Of a stretch of 64,000 nucleotides of DNA, positions 25,507 to 34,024 are shown piece after piece; positions within the stretch are counted from its first letter, which is position 1, and each line of letters opens with the position of its first letter. The notes beneath the pieces were generated by a model that worked only from the letters and a program-made list of their open reading frames with translations, was not told the origin of the DNA and searched no databases. The translations under genes and the position numbers were made by a program. Location: positions 4,945,501 to 5,009,500 of the forward strand of contig NZ_JBAJNS010000001.1 in the NCBI RefSeq assembly GCF_037911585.1, written 5' to 3'. This DNA comes from Streptomyces sp. GSL17-111 (GTDB lineage: Bacteria; Actinomycetota; Actinomycetes; Streptomycetales; Streptomycetaceae).

Positions 25507-26757
25507 GTGGACCGCTGCGTCGTCCTGGTGGACGCCGGGTACCTGCTGGGTGCCGCCGCGAGTCTGCTGGCGGGGGAGCCCTCCCGGTCCCGGATCACCG
25601 TGGACCACTCCGTGCTCATCCGGGCCCTGCGGGAACGGGCCGAGCAGGAGACGGGGTGCGCCCTGCTGCGGATCTACTGGTTCGACGGCGCCCCCGACCG
25701 CGTCCCGCAGCCCGAGCACCGGCGGCTGCGCGTCATGCCCCGGGTGACGGTCCGCCTCGGCGCCCTCACCCGCACCGACGGCCGCTGGGCGCAGAAGGGC
25801 GTCGACGCGGCCATGCACACCGAGCTGACGGAACTCGCCCGCAACCGCGCCTGCTCGGACATCGTCCTGGTCACCGGTGACGGTGACCTGCTGCCGGGGC
25901 TGATGTCCGCCAAGGAGCACGGCGTCGCCGTCCACCTGTGGGCCGTGCAGGCGGCCGACGGGGACTACAACCAGTCCGAGGACCTCGTCGCGGAGGCCGA
26001 CGAACGCCGGGTGCTGGACCGCACCTGGATCACCCATGCCGTCCGGGCCAGGGAACCGGCCGGGGTCTGCGCCCCGCAGCCCGCCACCCGGCCCGACATC
26101 GCCGCCATCCTCTCCGCCCCGCTGCCCGACCCGCCCAGCACGGCGGGCAAGGGTTCCACGGCCGCCCGCAGCAACGGCCTTGCCCCCGCCGAGCGCCCGG
26201 CGGAGCCCGCCCCGGAGGCCGGTGACGCGGGCGAGTCACCCGCCGCCGCCAAGGGGGTGCCCACGCCGAAGGACCTGGCCGGGCTCGGACGGCCGTCCGC
26301 CGCCCCGCAGAGCCCTCCGCAGACCGCCGCGCCGAACGCCACCCTGCGCTGGTCCTCCGACAAGGGCTGGGTGGACCGGGGCGGGTCCCCGGCCGAACCG
26401 CCGGAGGTCGCCGCCCTGCCGATGCTCGCCCAGCTCACCACCGCCGAGCAGCGCTGGGCCGACCGGGAGGAGGACATCACGACCGTCAGCGGCGACCCCT
26501 TCGAGGTCGGCCAGGTCTTCGCCCGCCGCTGGATCGCCCGGCTCGGCGGCGCCGCGCACCTGGGCAGCCTCTCCCTCCAGTACCCCCGCATCCCGCACCG
26601 GATCGACGGGGAGCTGCTGCGCTACGCCGCCCGGTTCGGCCTGCTCGCCCACAAGGACGACCAGATCGACGAGCACGACCGCTACGCCATCCGGGCGGGG
26701 TTCTGGCGCGAGGTCGACACCCACACCGGCGAGGAACGCGCTCCGGCCGAGCACTGA
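25507..26757 (+). CDS. NYN-domain (LabA/DUF88-like) protein
   Basis: A 416-residue protein, GTG start, with gaggaaag about 10 nt upstream. Residues 1 to about 165 form a NYN/PIN-like nuclease domain. The conserved acids are in VVLVDAGYLLG, QKGVDAAMHTEL and DIVLVTGDGDLLPG, the expected metal-binding set. A Pro/Ala-rich disordered linker covers about 190-300. A C-terminal helical domain of about 110 residues (FARRWIARLGGAAHLGSL, LRYAARFGLLAHKDDQIDEHDRYAIRAGFW) follows and may bind RNA or protein. NYN proteins are predicted ribonucleases; the target is unknown. TACGGT at 25459-25464 is a possible -10. Confidence 0.87.
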   Translation: MDRCVVLVDAGYLLGAAASLLAGEPSRSRITVDHSVLIRALRERAEQETGCALLRIYWFDGAPDRVPQPEHRRLRVMPRVTVRLGALTRTDGRWAQKGVDAAMHTELTELARNRACSDIVLVTGDGDLLPGLMSAKEHGVAVHLWAVQAADGDYNQSEDLVAEADERRVLDRTWITHAVRAREPAGVCAPQPATRPDIAAILSAPLPDPPSTAGKGSTAARSNGLAPAERPAEPAPEAGDAGESPAAAKGVPTPKDLAGLGRPSAAPQSPPQTAAPNATLRWSSDKGWVDRGGSPAEPPEVAALPMLAQLTTAEQRWADREEDITTVSGDPFEVGQVFARRWIARLGGAAHLGSLSLQYPRIPHRIDGELLRYAARFGLLAHKDDQIDEHDRYAIRAGFWREVDTHTGEERAPAEH

Positions 26758-26813
26758 GCGCCCCGGCGCGCGGCCTCGGCCGGGTGGGTGACGAAACCGC
26801 CCCGCCGGACGCG

Positions 26814-26819
26814 TACCCT
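26814..26819 (+). promoter_or_regulatory. -10 hexamer, leaderless-type start of ABC operon
   Basis: TACCCT lies 8 nt before the GTG at 26828, with no Shine-Dalgarno. Confidence 0.45.
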
Positions 26820-26827
26820 CGTAGCTC

Positions 26828-27841
26828 GTGGAGACGGGCGCACGACAGGACGAGACCGAGGGCGGGCCGGCGTGCGCCGTACGCGACCTGGTGAAGACCT
26901 ACCCGGCCCAGCGGGCCCGGCGCGGGACGCCCGCCGCTCCCGCCGTGCGGGCCTGCGACGGCGTCTCCCTCACCGTGCGGCGCGGGGAGCTCTTCGGGCT
27001 GCTCGGCCCCAACGGCGCCGGCAAGTCCACCCTCGTGCGCCAGCTCACCGGGCTGCTGCGGCCGGACGCCGGGCACATCGACGTCCTCGGCCACGACCTC
27101 GTCCGGCATCCCGGACGAGCCGCCCGGCTGCTGGCCTACCTCGGGCAGGAGTCCACCGCGCTGGACGAGCTGACGGTGCGGCTCGCCGTGGAGACCACCG
27201 CCCGGCTGCGCGGCCTGCCGGCCCACGACGCCCGCCGGGCCACCGGCGCCGTCCTGGAGGAGCTCGCGTTGTCCCCGTTGGCGCACCGGCCGCTGAAGCG
27301 GCTCTCCGGCGGCCAGCGGCGGCTCGCCTGCGTGGCCACCGCCCTGGTCGGGGAGCGTCCGCTGCTGGTCCTGGACGAGCCGACGACCGGCATGGACCCG
27401 GTGGCCCGGCGCGCGGTGTGGGCGGCCGTCGACCGCCGCCGTGCGGAGCGGGGCGCCACGGTGGTCCTCGTCACCCACAACGTCATCGAGGCGGAGTCCG
27501 TGCTCGACCGCGTCGCCGTCCTCGACCGGGGCCGGGTCATCGCCTGCGACACCCCCGGCGGGCTCAAGGCCCTCGTCGGCGACGACGTGCGCGTCGAGCT
27601 CGTCTGGCGTGACGAGCCGCCGCTGCACGTCCCCGAGGTGGCCGCCCTCGGCCCCGCCGCGCAGCGCTCCGGGCGGCGCTGGACGCTGCGGCTGTCCCCG
27701 GACGCCGCCCGCGCCGCGGTCGCCGCCGTCACCGGCGGGCCCGCCTTCGCGGCGCTCGACGACTTCTCCCTGGCCACGCCGAGCCTGGAGGACGTGTACC
27801 TGGCCCTCGGCGGCCGAACGGAAGGTCTGGTGAAGGCGTGA
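26828..27841 (+). CDS. ABC transporter ATP-binding protein (DrrA-like)
   Basis: A 337-residue nucleotide-binding subunit of an ABC-2-type exporter. Walker A is GPNGAGKST, the signature is LSGGQ, Walker B is LLVLDEPTTGMDP, and the H-loop is VLVTHN. The C-terminal extension of about 90 residues after position 245 is typical of the DrrA/CcmA group. GTG start at 26828. It overlaps the permease gene by 4 nt (GTGA). The exported substrate is unknown. The gene lies 70 nt after the NYN gene but has its own promoter-like hexamer. Confidence 0.92.
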   Translation: METGARQDETEGGPACAVRDLVKTYPAQRARRGTPAAPAVRACDGVSLTVRRGELFGLLGPNGAGKSTLVRQLTGLLRPDAGHIDVLGHDLVRHPGRAARLLAYLGQESTALDELTVRLAVETTARLRGLPAHDARRATGAVLEELALSPLAHRPLKRLSGGQRRLACVATALVGERPLLVLDEPTTGMDPVARRAVWAAVDRRRAERGATVVLVTHNVIEAESVLDRVAVLDRGRVIACDTPGGLKALVGDDVRVELVWRDEPPLHVPEVAALGPAAQRSGRRWTLRLSPDAARAAVAAVTGGPAFAALDDFSLATPSLEDVYLALGGRTEGLVKA

Positions 27842-28677
27842 GTGCCGCATCCGTCGACCGCGTGCCCGCGGTGAGCAGCCGGAGCCGGGGCGGCGGGGGC
27901 GGCACCGGGGACGACCCCGCCCCCCTCGCCCCCGCCGTCCGGCTGTGGCCCGCGCTCTGCGCCGTCTACCGCGCCCAGCTCTCCCGCGCCCGTGTCGCCC
28001 GCATCCCGCTGCTGTTCGTGGCCACCTTCCAGTCCATCGGGATCATGGTGCTGCTGCGGGGCGTCGTCGAACCCGGCCCCGGACCGGAGGCGCGGGCTGT
28101 GGTGGCTGGGTCGAGCGTCCTCGTCGTCGCCTTCGTCGCGCTGAACCTGCTCGCCCAGTACTTCGGCTCACTGCGCGCCTCCGGCGGCCTGGACCACTAC
28201 GCGACGCTGCCTGTCCCCCCGGCGGCCGTCGTGCTGGGGGCCGCCGGGGCCTACGCCTCCTTCACCGTCCCCGGCGTCCTCGTGACGGCCGTGACGGGCA
28301 GCGTCCTGTACGCGCTGCCGCTGACCGGGCTGTGGGTGCTGATCGGGGTGATCCCGCTGACCGGGGCCGCGCTGGCCGGCCTCGGCGCCGCCCTCGGGCT
28401 GCTCGCCCCCCGGCCCGAGCTCGCCACCCTGTGCGGGCAGCTGGGCATGTCGGCGGCGCTGCTGCTCGGCGTGCTCCCCGCGGCCTCGCTGCCGCTCGCG
28501 GTGCGGTGGGCGCGCGACCTGCTTCCCTCCACCTACGGGGTCGAGGCGTTCGCCGCCACCTTCGGCCCGTCACCCGACTGGGCACGCGTCGCCGTGGACC
28601 TCGGGGTCTGCGCCGCCGTGGGGGTCCTCGCCCTGACCGCCGCCGCCTGGGCCTACCGCCGGGCCGCCGTCCGCTGA
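27838..28677 (+). CDS. ABC-2-type transporter permease
   Basis: A 279-residue membrane subunit paired with the preceding ATPase by a GTGA overlap. The first 45 residues are a soluble, Gly/Pro-rich head. Six hydrophobic helices follow in the ABC-2 arrangement, starting with IPLLFVATFQSIGIMVLL. DHYATLPVPPAAVVLGAAGAY matches the segment after TM2 in this family. Near the C-terminus, ARDLLPSTYGVEAF is the usual ABC-2 motif (LP..Y..E). It probably forms a homodimer with two ATPase subunits for drug or lipid export. Confidence 0.88.
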   Translation: MSAASVDRVPAVSSRSRGGGGGTGDDPAPLAPAVRLWPALCAVYRAQLSRARVARIPLLFVATFQSIGIMVLLRGVVEPGPGPEARAVVAGSSVLVVAFVALNLLAQYFGSLRASGGLDHYATLPVPPAAVVLGAAGAYASFTVPGVLVTAVTGSVLYALPLTGLWVLIGVIPLTGAALAGLGAALGLLAPRPELATLCGQLGMSAALLLGVLPAASLPLAVRWARDLLPSTYGVEAFAATFGPSPDWARVAVDLGVCAAVGVLALTAAAWAYRRAAVR

Positions 28678-28727
28678 GCGGGCCGCCCCGCTCCCGCGCG
28701 GCGGGCGGAGCCTGGCACGATGGCGGT

Positions 28728-29483
28728 GTGACCGCACCGACCCCCTCCTCACCCCAGCCAGGACGCCCGTCGGGGCCCGAGCCCGGGCGGCAGCCCCGCC
28801 ACGACCCGTGGGCCGCGCGTCCCCCCGTCCCGGAGGGTGACGACACGCCGGAGCGCGGCGGGCCCACCGGAGACGTCGTCGGGGTGCCCGACCTGTGGCA
28901 GGGGATCGTCACGGCGGTCGCCGTCACCGTCGGCGGGCTGCTCCTCGGCCTGCTGTGGTGGTGGCTCGCCCCGGACGTCGCCTACATCTCCGACGGGCGC
29001 GACGCCTTCCTGCGCAACAACGAGAGCGAGGACTCCTTCGGCGTCCAGGGGACGTTCGCGGCCCTCGCCGCCGGCCTCGGTGTGCTGAGCGGCCTCGCCG
29101 CCTTCCTCCTGCGCCGCGCGGGAGGTGTGGGCGTCGTGCTCGGACTCGCCTCGGGCGGGGTGCTCGGCTCCTGGCTGGGCGCCTGGTTCGGCGGCCTGCT
29201 CGGCCCGGACGGCGACCTGACGGCCCGCGCCGTCGAGGCCGGCCGGGGCGGCGTCTTCGAGGGGCCGCTGGAGCTGAGCGGCTGGGTGCTGTGGCTGCTG
29301 TGGCCGCTGGCCGCCCTCGCCACGCACCTGCTGCTCGTCGCCGCCTTCGGGCCGCGCGAGCCGGCCCCCCGCGTGCTCCCGCAGGGCTGGGGCCCACCGC
29401 AGGACGGGCCCCCGCAGGGCCCGCCCCCGCCGGCCCCGGAACACCCTCGGCCCCAGGCGCCCGGCGAGCCGCCCCGTCCCTGA
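28728..29483 (+). CDS. DUF2567-like membrane protein
   Basis: A 251-residue protein, GTG at 28728 with a CACGAT hexamer 6 nt upstream. The N-terminal 60 residues are Pro-rich and cytoplasmic. Four hydrophobic helices follow: IVTAVAVTVGGLLLGLLWWWL, TFAALAAGLGVLSGLAAFLL, VGVVLGLASGGVLGSWLGAWF and WVLWLLWPLAALATHLLL. The conserved YISDGRDAFLRNNESEDSFG segment lies between the first two. The C-terminus is Pro-rich. It fits the actinobacterial DUF2567 family from memory. It is 50 nt behind the ABC permease and may be co-expressed, but no function is known. Confidence 0.8.
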   Translation: MTAPTPSSPQPGRPSGPEPGRQPRHDPWAARPPVPEGDDTPERGGPTGDVVGVPDLWQGIVTAVAVTVGGLLLGLLWWWLAPDVAYISDGRDAFLRNNESEDSFGVQGTFAALAAGLGVLSGLAAFLLRRAGGVGVVLGLASGGVLGSWLGAWFGGLLGPDGDLTARAVEAGRGGVFEGPLELSGWVLWLLWPLAALATHLLLVAAFGPREPAPRVLPQGWGPPQDGPPQGPPPPAPEHPRPQAPGEPPRP

Positions 29484-29499
29484 CGGTGGCCCCGGCCGC

Positions 29500-29994
29500 T
29501 CAGCCGCCGATCGGGGCTGTGCGGGCACCCGTCTGCGCGATGAGGTCCGCCGGGGCCAGCTCGATCTCCAGCCCCCGGCGCCCGCCGGAGACGCACACCG
29601 TCGCGTGGGCCCGCGCCGAGACGTCCACCACGGTCGGCAGCGGCCGTCGCTGCCCGAGCGGGGAGATGCCGCCGCGCACGTAGCCGCTCGACCGCTCCGC
29701 CGCCGCCGGGTCCGCCATGACGGCCCGCTTGCCGCCCACGGCGGCGGCCAGCGCCTTGAGGTCCAGGGAGCCCGACACCGGGACGACGGCGACCGTCAGC
29801 GCGCCGTCCACCTCGGCCACCAGCGTCTTGAACACCCGCTCCGGGCCGACGCCCAGCGCCCGTGCCGCCTCCTCGCCGTAGGACCCGGCCGCCGGGTCGT
29901 GCGGGTAGGAGTGGACGGTGAACGCCACCCCCGCCGCCGTCAGCGCCACCGTGGCGGGCGTGCCGCCCCCGCTCCCGCGCGCCTTCCTGCCCAT
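29500..29994 (-). CDS. ybaK: YbaK/EbsC-type aminoacyl-tRNA deacylase
   Basis: A 164-residue YbaK/ProX superfamily protein that hydrolyses mischarged aminoacyl-tRNA (Cys-tRNA-Pro for YbaK). Family markers are ALTAAGVAFTVHSYPHDP, the segment ALGVGPERVFKTLV with its conserved Lys, VVPVSGSLDLKALA and the GYVRGGISPLGQRRPLPT loop. Length and motif order match the Cys-tRNA(Pro) deacylase subgroup. The ATG is preceded by a gaggggag RBS. It stops 16 nt from the DUF2567 gene, convergently, and sits downstream of the LON-domain gene. Confidence 0.92.
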   Translation of the reverse strand: MGRKARGSGGGTPATVALTAAGVAFTVHSYPHDPAAGSYGEEAARALGVGPERVFKTLVAEVDGALTVAVVPVSGSLDLKALAAAVGGKRAVMADPAAAERSSGYVRGGISPLGQRRPLPTVVDVSARAHATVCVSGGRRGLEIELAPADLIAQTGARTAPIGG

Positions 29995-30034
29995 CGCGCT
30001 CCCCTCGTTCCTCCCGGCACCCGCGCCGGGTGTG

Positions 30035-30775
30035 TCAGTTCGGGCTCGTCGGCTGGTGCGTGAGGTCCACGGCGGGCAGCGAGGGCAGCTCGCCGAGCAC
30101 CGCCGTCTCCCGGCGCAGCAGCCGCAGCTCCTCGGCCAGCCGGGACGCCGTGTCCGGCGCCTGGAGCAGCCGCTGCTTGGTCACCGTGTCCAGCACGGTC
30201 GCGGCGGCGACGAGGTAGGAGACCACCGACGGCTCCTCGGGCAGCTCCTGGCCGGTGGTGAGGGTCAGCTGCTGCGCCCCGGCCAGCCGCTTGCGGTACT
30301 CACCGAAGGCCCGCAGCACCCCGGCGGCCAGCGCCCCGGCGCCCTCACCGCTGTCCTCCTCCAGCTCCTCCACCTCGCCGATCAGGTACGGGCCCGAGGC
30401 GTCCACCGACAGCAGGCGGAAGCGGGTGGTGCCGGTCGCCAGCACCTCGTAGCCCTCGGCGCCCTCCCGCTCCCGGATGGTCGAGGCGTCCGCGACGCAG
30501 CCGACACCGTGGAACGACGCCATCGGCTCGGGCCCGAAGCCGGCGGCCGGACCGGGGTCGGGCGCCGGTGAGCCGTCGGGCAGGCCGAGCGCGGTCGGTG
30601 CCACTTCGTGCCCGTCCCGGATCGCCACGACGCCGAACGGGCGCGGCTCGTCCTCCGGGATCTCCAGGAGGTCGCCCATGAGGGCGCGGTAGCGCGGCTC
30701 GAAGACGGTGAGCGGCAGGACCAGCCCGGGGAACAGCACGGTGTTGAGCGGGAACAGAGGCAGCGCGATGGTCAC
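30035..30775 (-). CDS. LON peptidase substrate-binding domain protein
   Basis: A 246-residue protein with only the Lon N-terminal (LON_substr_bdg) domain: LPLFPLNTVLFPGLVLPLTVFEPRYRAL in two short blocks, then FGVVAIRDG, VGCVADASTIRE and LLATGTTRFRLL-type strands, and a C-terminal helical bundle. There is no AAA+ or protease domain, so it is not Lon itself. It may act as a substrate adaptor. GTG start at 30775 with TAAGGT (30784-30789, minus strand) 8 nt upstream and no Shine-Dalgarno. ybaK follows 40 nt downstream and may share the transcript. Confidence 0.88.
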   Translation of the reverse strand: MTIALPLFPLNTVLFPGLVLPLTVFEPRYRALMGDLLEIPEDEPRPFGVVAIRDGHEVAPTALGLPDGSPAPDPGPAAGFGPEPMASFHGVGCVADASTIREREGAEGYEVLATGTTRFRLLSVDASGPYLIGEVEELEEDSGEGAGALAAGVLRAFGEYRKRLAGAQQLTLTTGQELPEEPSVVSYLVAAATVLDTVTKQRLLQAPDTASRLAEELRLLRRETAVLGELPSLPAVDLTHQPTSPN

Positions 30776-30856
30776 AGTCGGCCACCTTACGGCGCGTGCG
30801 CGCTCCGGCGTGCTCCGGCTGCGCCGAGGAGCGCCGGACGCACGCCCCGTCCGGTT

Positions 30857-30887
30857 CCGCCGCGCGGGCGGCCCGCCCGCGCGGCGG
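30857..30887 (-). terminator. Terminator of the repeat-protein gene
   Basis: A 13-bp GC-only stem with a 5-nt loop starts 3 bp past the stop of the 30891-32534 gene on the minus strand. Confidence 0.8.
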
Positions 30888-30890
30888 ACG

Positions 30891-32534
30891 TCACTGCCGC
30901 CGGAGCATGCGTGTCGCACCGGCGGCGACCGTCGTGGCGAGGACCCATCCGGCCAGGACGAGCCCGACGGCCACCCACTGGCCGGCCCCCGCCGGGTTCC
31001 ACGCCCGGTCGTGGCCGAGGTCGATCACGGGCAGCAACAGGTCCAGCGCGTAGACGGCCGCGTTCCAGTGCGGGTACTTGTCCAGCTCCAGCGGCTCGGG
31101 ACGGCGGCCCGAGAAGAACAGCGTGCCCGCGAGCCACAGGACGGCCATCCACAGCGCCGCCAGCCCCGGCCGGTAGCCGTAGGCGACCGTCCAGTCCTGG
31201 AGGTAGCCCCACACCTTCCCGGCGGGCGACAGCGTCTCCCGGCGCCGCCGCTGCTTGGCCAGGAGCACCCGGCGGGCCTCGGCGTCCTCGCCGCCGTTGC
31301 GCAGGACGGTGGCGAGCTGTTCGTAGGGCCCGGGGGAGTACTCGGGGGTCGCGGTGGCCAGCCAGGCGAGCCGCCGCGCCAGCGGGAACGGGCCCACGGG
31401 TATGAGCTGGTCGTAACTGAACCCCGCCATCCACAGGCCGTCGCGCACGGGCCAGCTGTCGACGCTGTCCACGAGGTTCCCCACGGTGGCCCCGGACAGG
31501 ACGACGCGCCCCTCCTGCGGCCGCTCGGGGGTGAAGCACAGCTCCGGCGTCTGGACGCGGCGCAGGGAGATCTCCTGGCCCCGGCGCAGGGTGAACCGCG
31601 CCTGGTCCACCACGAGGGAGTCGCCGAAGCGCCCGTCGTCCAGCTTCATGCCGCCGGTGCACTGGAACCGCTTCACCCCGCGCGCCGGGCTGTCGGCGGG
31701 CCGTCCGTCCTGACCCGGGGGGAGGTGCCCCGGAGGCGAGGGCACCCCGCCGGGCGGCGTCACGCCCTGGGCGACGTACGCGGTGCCGGGCCCGGACGTC
31801 GCGCAGTGCGCGAAGCGGGCGACGTGCATCTCCGGGGCGTGCAGCGCGTACCGGCCGCGGTGGTTGCGCAGGACGCTGCCGTACAGGTAGAGCGAGCCGC
31901 CGATCTGCGCGCCGCGCAGGCTCACCTCCCCGTCGCACATCAGGAGGCTGGCCTGGAGGTCCTGGCCGACGGTCAGCCCGTCGGCGGCGATGGCGCGGGA
32001 GCGGCCCCCGCTGCCGACCGTCGCCTCGTTGAGCAGCAGGTCCGTGCCGATCGACGCGTCGGTCAGCCGTAACCCCTCGGTGACCGTGCAGCGGGCGAGG
32101 TGGAGGTCGCCGTCGGTACCGGCCCGGGCGGCCTCCAGCCGGGGCAGCCGGCAGTCCAGCAGCCGGACGGTGCCCATCCGGCACTCGGTCAGCAGCACGT
32201 CCTCGTCGAAGCGGCACTGCGTCAGCTCGACGTACGCCCCCACCCGGCCGCCGGAGAGGTCCAGCCGCCCCGATATGTGCGCCCCCGCAAGGCTGAGCGA
32301 GGCGACGCGCCCGAGCAGCGGCGGCGGCCCGTGCAGGAGCAGCAGCGCGATGACGCGGGCCCGGATCGTGCGGCGGGGGCCCCAGGGCCCGTCACCGCCC
32401 GGGTCGTCCAGCGCGGGGTCGCCCGTGCGCAGGTCGTGCCGGCTGCCGTTGCGGAAGGCCTGCCACAGGCCCCACTCCGCCGTCGTCAGCCGCAACTCCG
32501 CAGGTGGCTCGCCGTCGGTCAGCGACTCGCTCAC
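30891..32534 (-). CDS. Membrane protein with beta-helix-like repeats
   Basis: A 547-residue protein, GTG 32534 with a strong ggaggggg RBS. The N-terminal two thirds contain recurring short strands such as LSLAGAHISGRLDLSGGRVG, LLLNEATVGSGG, VSLRGAQIGGSLYLYGSVL and MKLDDGRFGDSLVVDQARF. The pattern of about 20 residues suggests a right-handed beta-helix, similar to pentapeptide or bactofilin-like proteins. A Pro/Gly-rich insert lies near the middle. The C-terminus carries two or three transmembrane helices (LAALWMAVLWLAGTLFF, WVAVGLVLAGWVLATTV). Streptomyces relatives are often labelled oxidoreductase, but I see no Rossmann or cofactor motif. It is divergent from hisD. Confidence 0.78.
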   Translation of the reverse strand: MSESLTDGEPPAELRLTTAEWGLWQAFRNGSRHDLRTGDPALDDPGGDGPWGPRRTIRARVIALLLLHGPPPLLGRVASLSLAGAHISGRLDLSGGRVGAYVELTQCRFDEDVLLTECRMGTVRLLDCRLPRLEAARAGTDGDLHLARCTVTEGLRLTDASIGTDLLLNEATVGSGGRSRAIAADGLTVGQDLQASLLMCDGEVSLRGAQIGGSLYLYGSVLRNHRGRYALHAPEMHVARFAHCATSGPGTAYVAQGVTPPGGVPSPPGHLPPGQDGRPADSPARGVKRFQCTGGMKLDDGRFGDSLVVDQARFTLRRGQEISLRRVQTPELCFTPERPQEGRVVLSGATVGNLVDSVDSWPVRDGLWMAGFSYDQLIPVGPFPLARRLAWLATATPEYSPGPYEQLATVLRNGGEDAEARRVLLAKQRRRRETLSPAGKVWGYLQDWTVAYGYRPGLAALWMAVLWLAGTLFFSGRRPEPLELDKYPHWNAAVYALDLLLPVIDLGHDRAWNPAGAGQWVAVGLVLAGWVLATTVAAGATRMLRRQ

Positions 32535-32624
32535 ACCCGTCCCCCTCCGCCGACGGCCGCCGGTCGAACGGCCGTACCGGTGTGTGACGGAACCAACGCT
32601 ATCGGTCAGCACCGACAACGGACA

Positions 32625-32647
32625 CCCGTATCACGCAGTGATACGGG
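32625..32647. promoter_or_regulatory. Palindromic operator-like site upstream of hisD
   Basis: A perfect 9-bp inverted repeat (CCCGTATCA and TGATACGGG, 5-nt spacer) lies 36-59 bp before the hisD start and 90 bp before the divergent gene. Its AT-rich core stands out from the surroundings. Position just upstream of the probable hisD -10 suggests a regulator binding site. The regulator is not identified. Confidence 0.55.
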
Positions 32648-32683
32648 GCGAGGCCACCGCATGCCGTCTGCGAGACTGGACCC

Positions 32684-34024
32684 GTGCTGCGAACCATTTC
32701 CCTGACCCGCATCGACCTGCGCGGTACCGCCTCCTCGGGCGGCCCCGGCGGGATCGACCGGGACCTGCTGCCCCGTGCCGAGCTCGACGTCGAAGCCGCC
32801 CTGGAGAAGGTGCGGCCCATCTGCGAGGACGTACGGCATCGCGGCACCGCGGCCCTCATCGACTACGCGCGGCGGTTCGACGGCGTCACCCTGGACCGCG
32901 TCCGCGTCCCCGCCGAGGCGCTCCGGAGCGCCCTGGAGGAGCTCGACCCGGCCGTGCGCGCGGCCCTGGAGGAGTCCATCCGGCGGGCCCGCACCGTGCA
33001 CAGCGCCCAGCGCCGCACCGACCACACCGTGCACGTCGTCCCCGGCGGCACCGTCACCGAGCGCTGGGTGCCCGTGGAGCGGGTCGGCCTGTACGTGCCG
33101 GGCGGCAAGGCGGTCTACCCGTCCTCCGTCGTGATGAACGTGGTGCCCGCGCAGGAGGCCGAGGTTCCCTCCCTGGCGGTGGCCTCGCCCCCGCAGGCCG
33201 AGTTCGGCGGGCTGCCGCACCCGACGATCCTGGCCGCCTGCGCGCTGCTGGGCGTCGACGAGGTCTACGCCGTCGGCGGCGCCCAGGCCGTCGCCATGTT
33301 CGCCTACGGCACCGAGGACTGCGCTCCCGCCCAGCTCGTCACCGGCCCCGGCAACATCTGGGTGGCGGCGGCGAAGCGGCTGCTCAAGGGCCGCATCGGC
33401 ATCGACGCCGAGGCCGGGCCGACGGAGATCGCGATCCTCGCCGACGCCACCGCCGACCCCGCGCACGTCGCCGCCGACCTGATCAGCCAGGCCGAACACG
33501 ACACGCTCGCCGCCGCCGTCCTCGTCACCGACTCCGAGGAGCTGGCGAAGGCCGTCGACGCGGAGCTGTCCACGCGGGTCGCCGCGACCAAGCACGCCGA
33601 GCGCGTCACCGAGGCCCTGGCCGGCCGGCAGTCCGGCGTCGTCCTCGTCGACGACGTCGAGCACGGCCTGCGCGTCGTGGACGCCTACGCGGCCGAGCAC
33701 CTGGAGATCCAGACCGCCGACGCCGCCGCCGTCGCCGCCCGGGTGCGCAACGCCGGGGCCGTCTTCGTCGGCCCCTACGCGCCCGTCTCCCTCGGTGACT
33801 ACTGCGCGGGCTCCAACCACGTCCTGCCCACCGGCGGCTGCGCGTGCCACTCCTCGGGGCTGTCCGTGCAGTCCTTCCTGCGCGGCGTCCACGTCGTCGA
33901 CTACTCCCGCGACGCCCTCGCCGAGGTCACCCACCACGTCGTGAACCTCGCCGAGGCGGAGGACCTGCCCGCGCACGGCGCCGCCCTCACGGCCCGCTTC
34001 GACGGGAAGGTGCCCGGCGCGTGA
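32684..34024 (+). CDS. hisD: Histidinol dehydrogenase
   Basis: Zn-dependent NAD enzyme for the last two steps of histidine synthesis (histidinol to histidine). 446 residues, GTG start. GLYVPGGKAVYPSSVVMN, GGAQAVAMFAYGT, LVTGPGNIWVA and EAGPTEIAILAD are family signatures. The catalytic Glu/His pair is near YAAEHLEIQT, and the zinc-ligand His is near SNHVLPTGG. A GAGACT hexamer (32672-32677) lies 6 nt before the GTG, without an SD, suggesting a leaderless mRNA. hisD opens the operon and overlaps hisC by 4 nt. Confidence 0.97.
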   Translation: MLRTISLTRIDLRGTASSGGPGGIDRDLLPRAELDVEAALEKVRPICEDVRHRGTAALIDYARRFDGVTLDRVRVPAEALRSALEELDPAVRAALEESIRRARTVHSAQRRTDHTVHVVPGGTVTERWVPVERVGLYVPGGKAVYPSSVVMNVVPAQEAEVPSLAVASPPQAEFGGLPHPTILAACALLGVDEVYAVGGAQAVAMFAYGTEDCAPAQLVTGPGNIWVAAAKRLLKGRIGIDAEAGPTEIAILADATADPAHVAADLISQAEHDTLAAAVLVTDSEELAKAVDAELSTRVAATKHAERVTEALAGRQSGVVLVDDVEHGLRVVDAYAAEHLEIQTADAAAVAARVRNAGAVFVGPYAPVSLGDYCAGSNHVLPTGGCACHSSGLSVQSFLRGVHVVDYSRDALAEVTHHVVNLAEAEDLPAHGAALTARFDGKVPGA

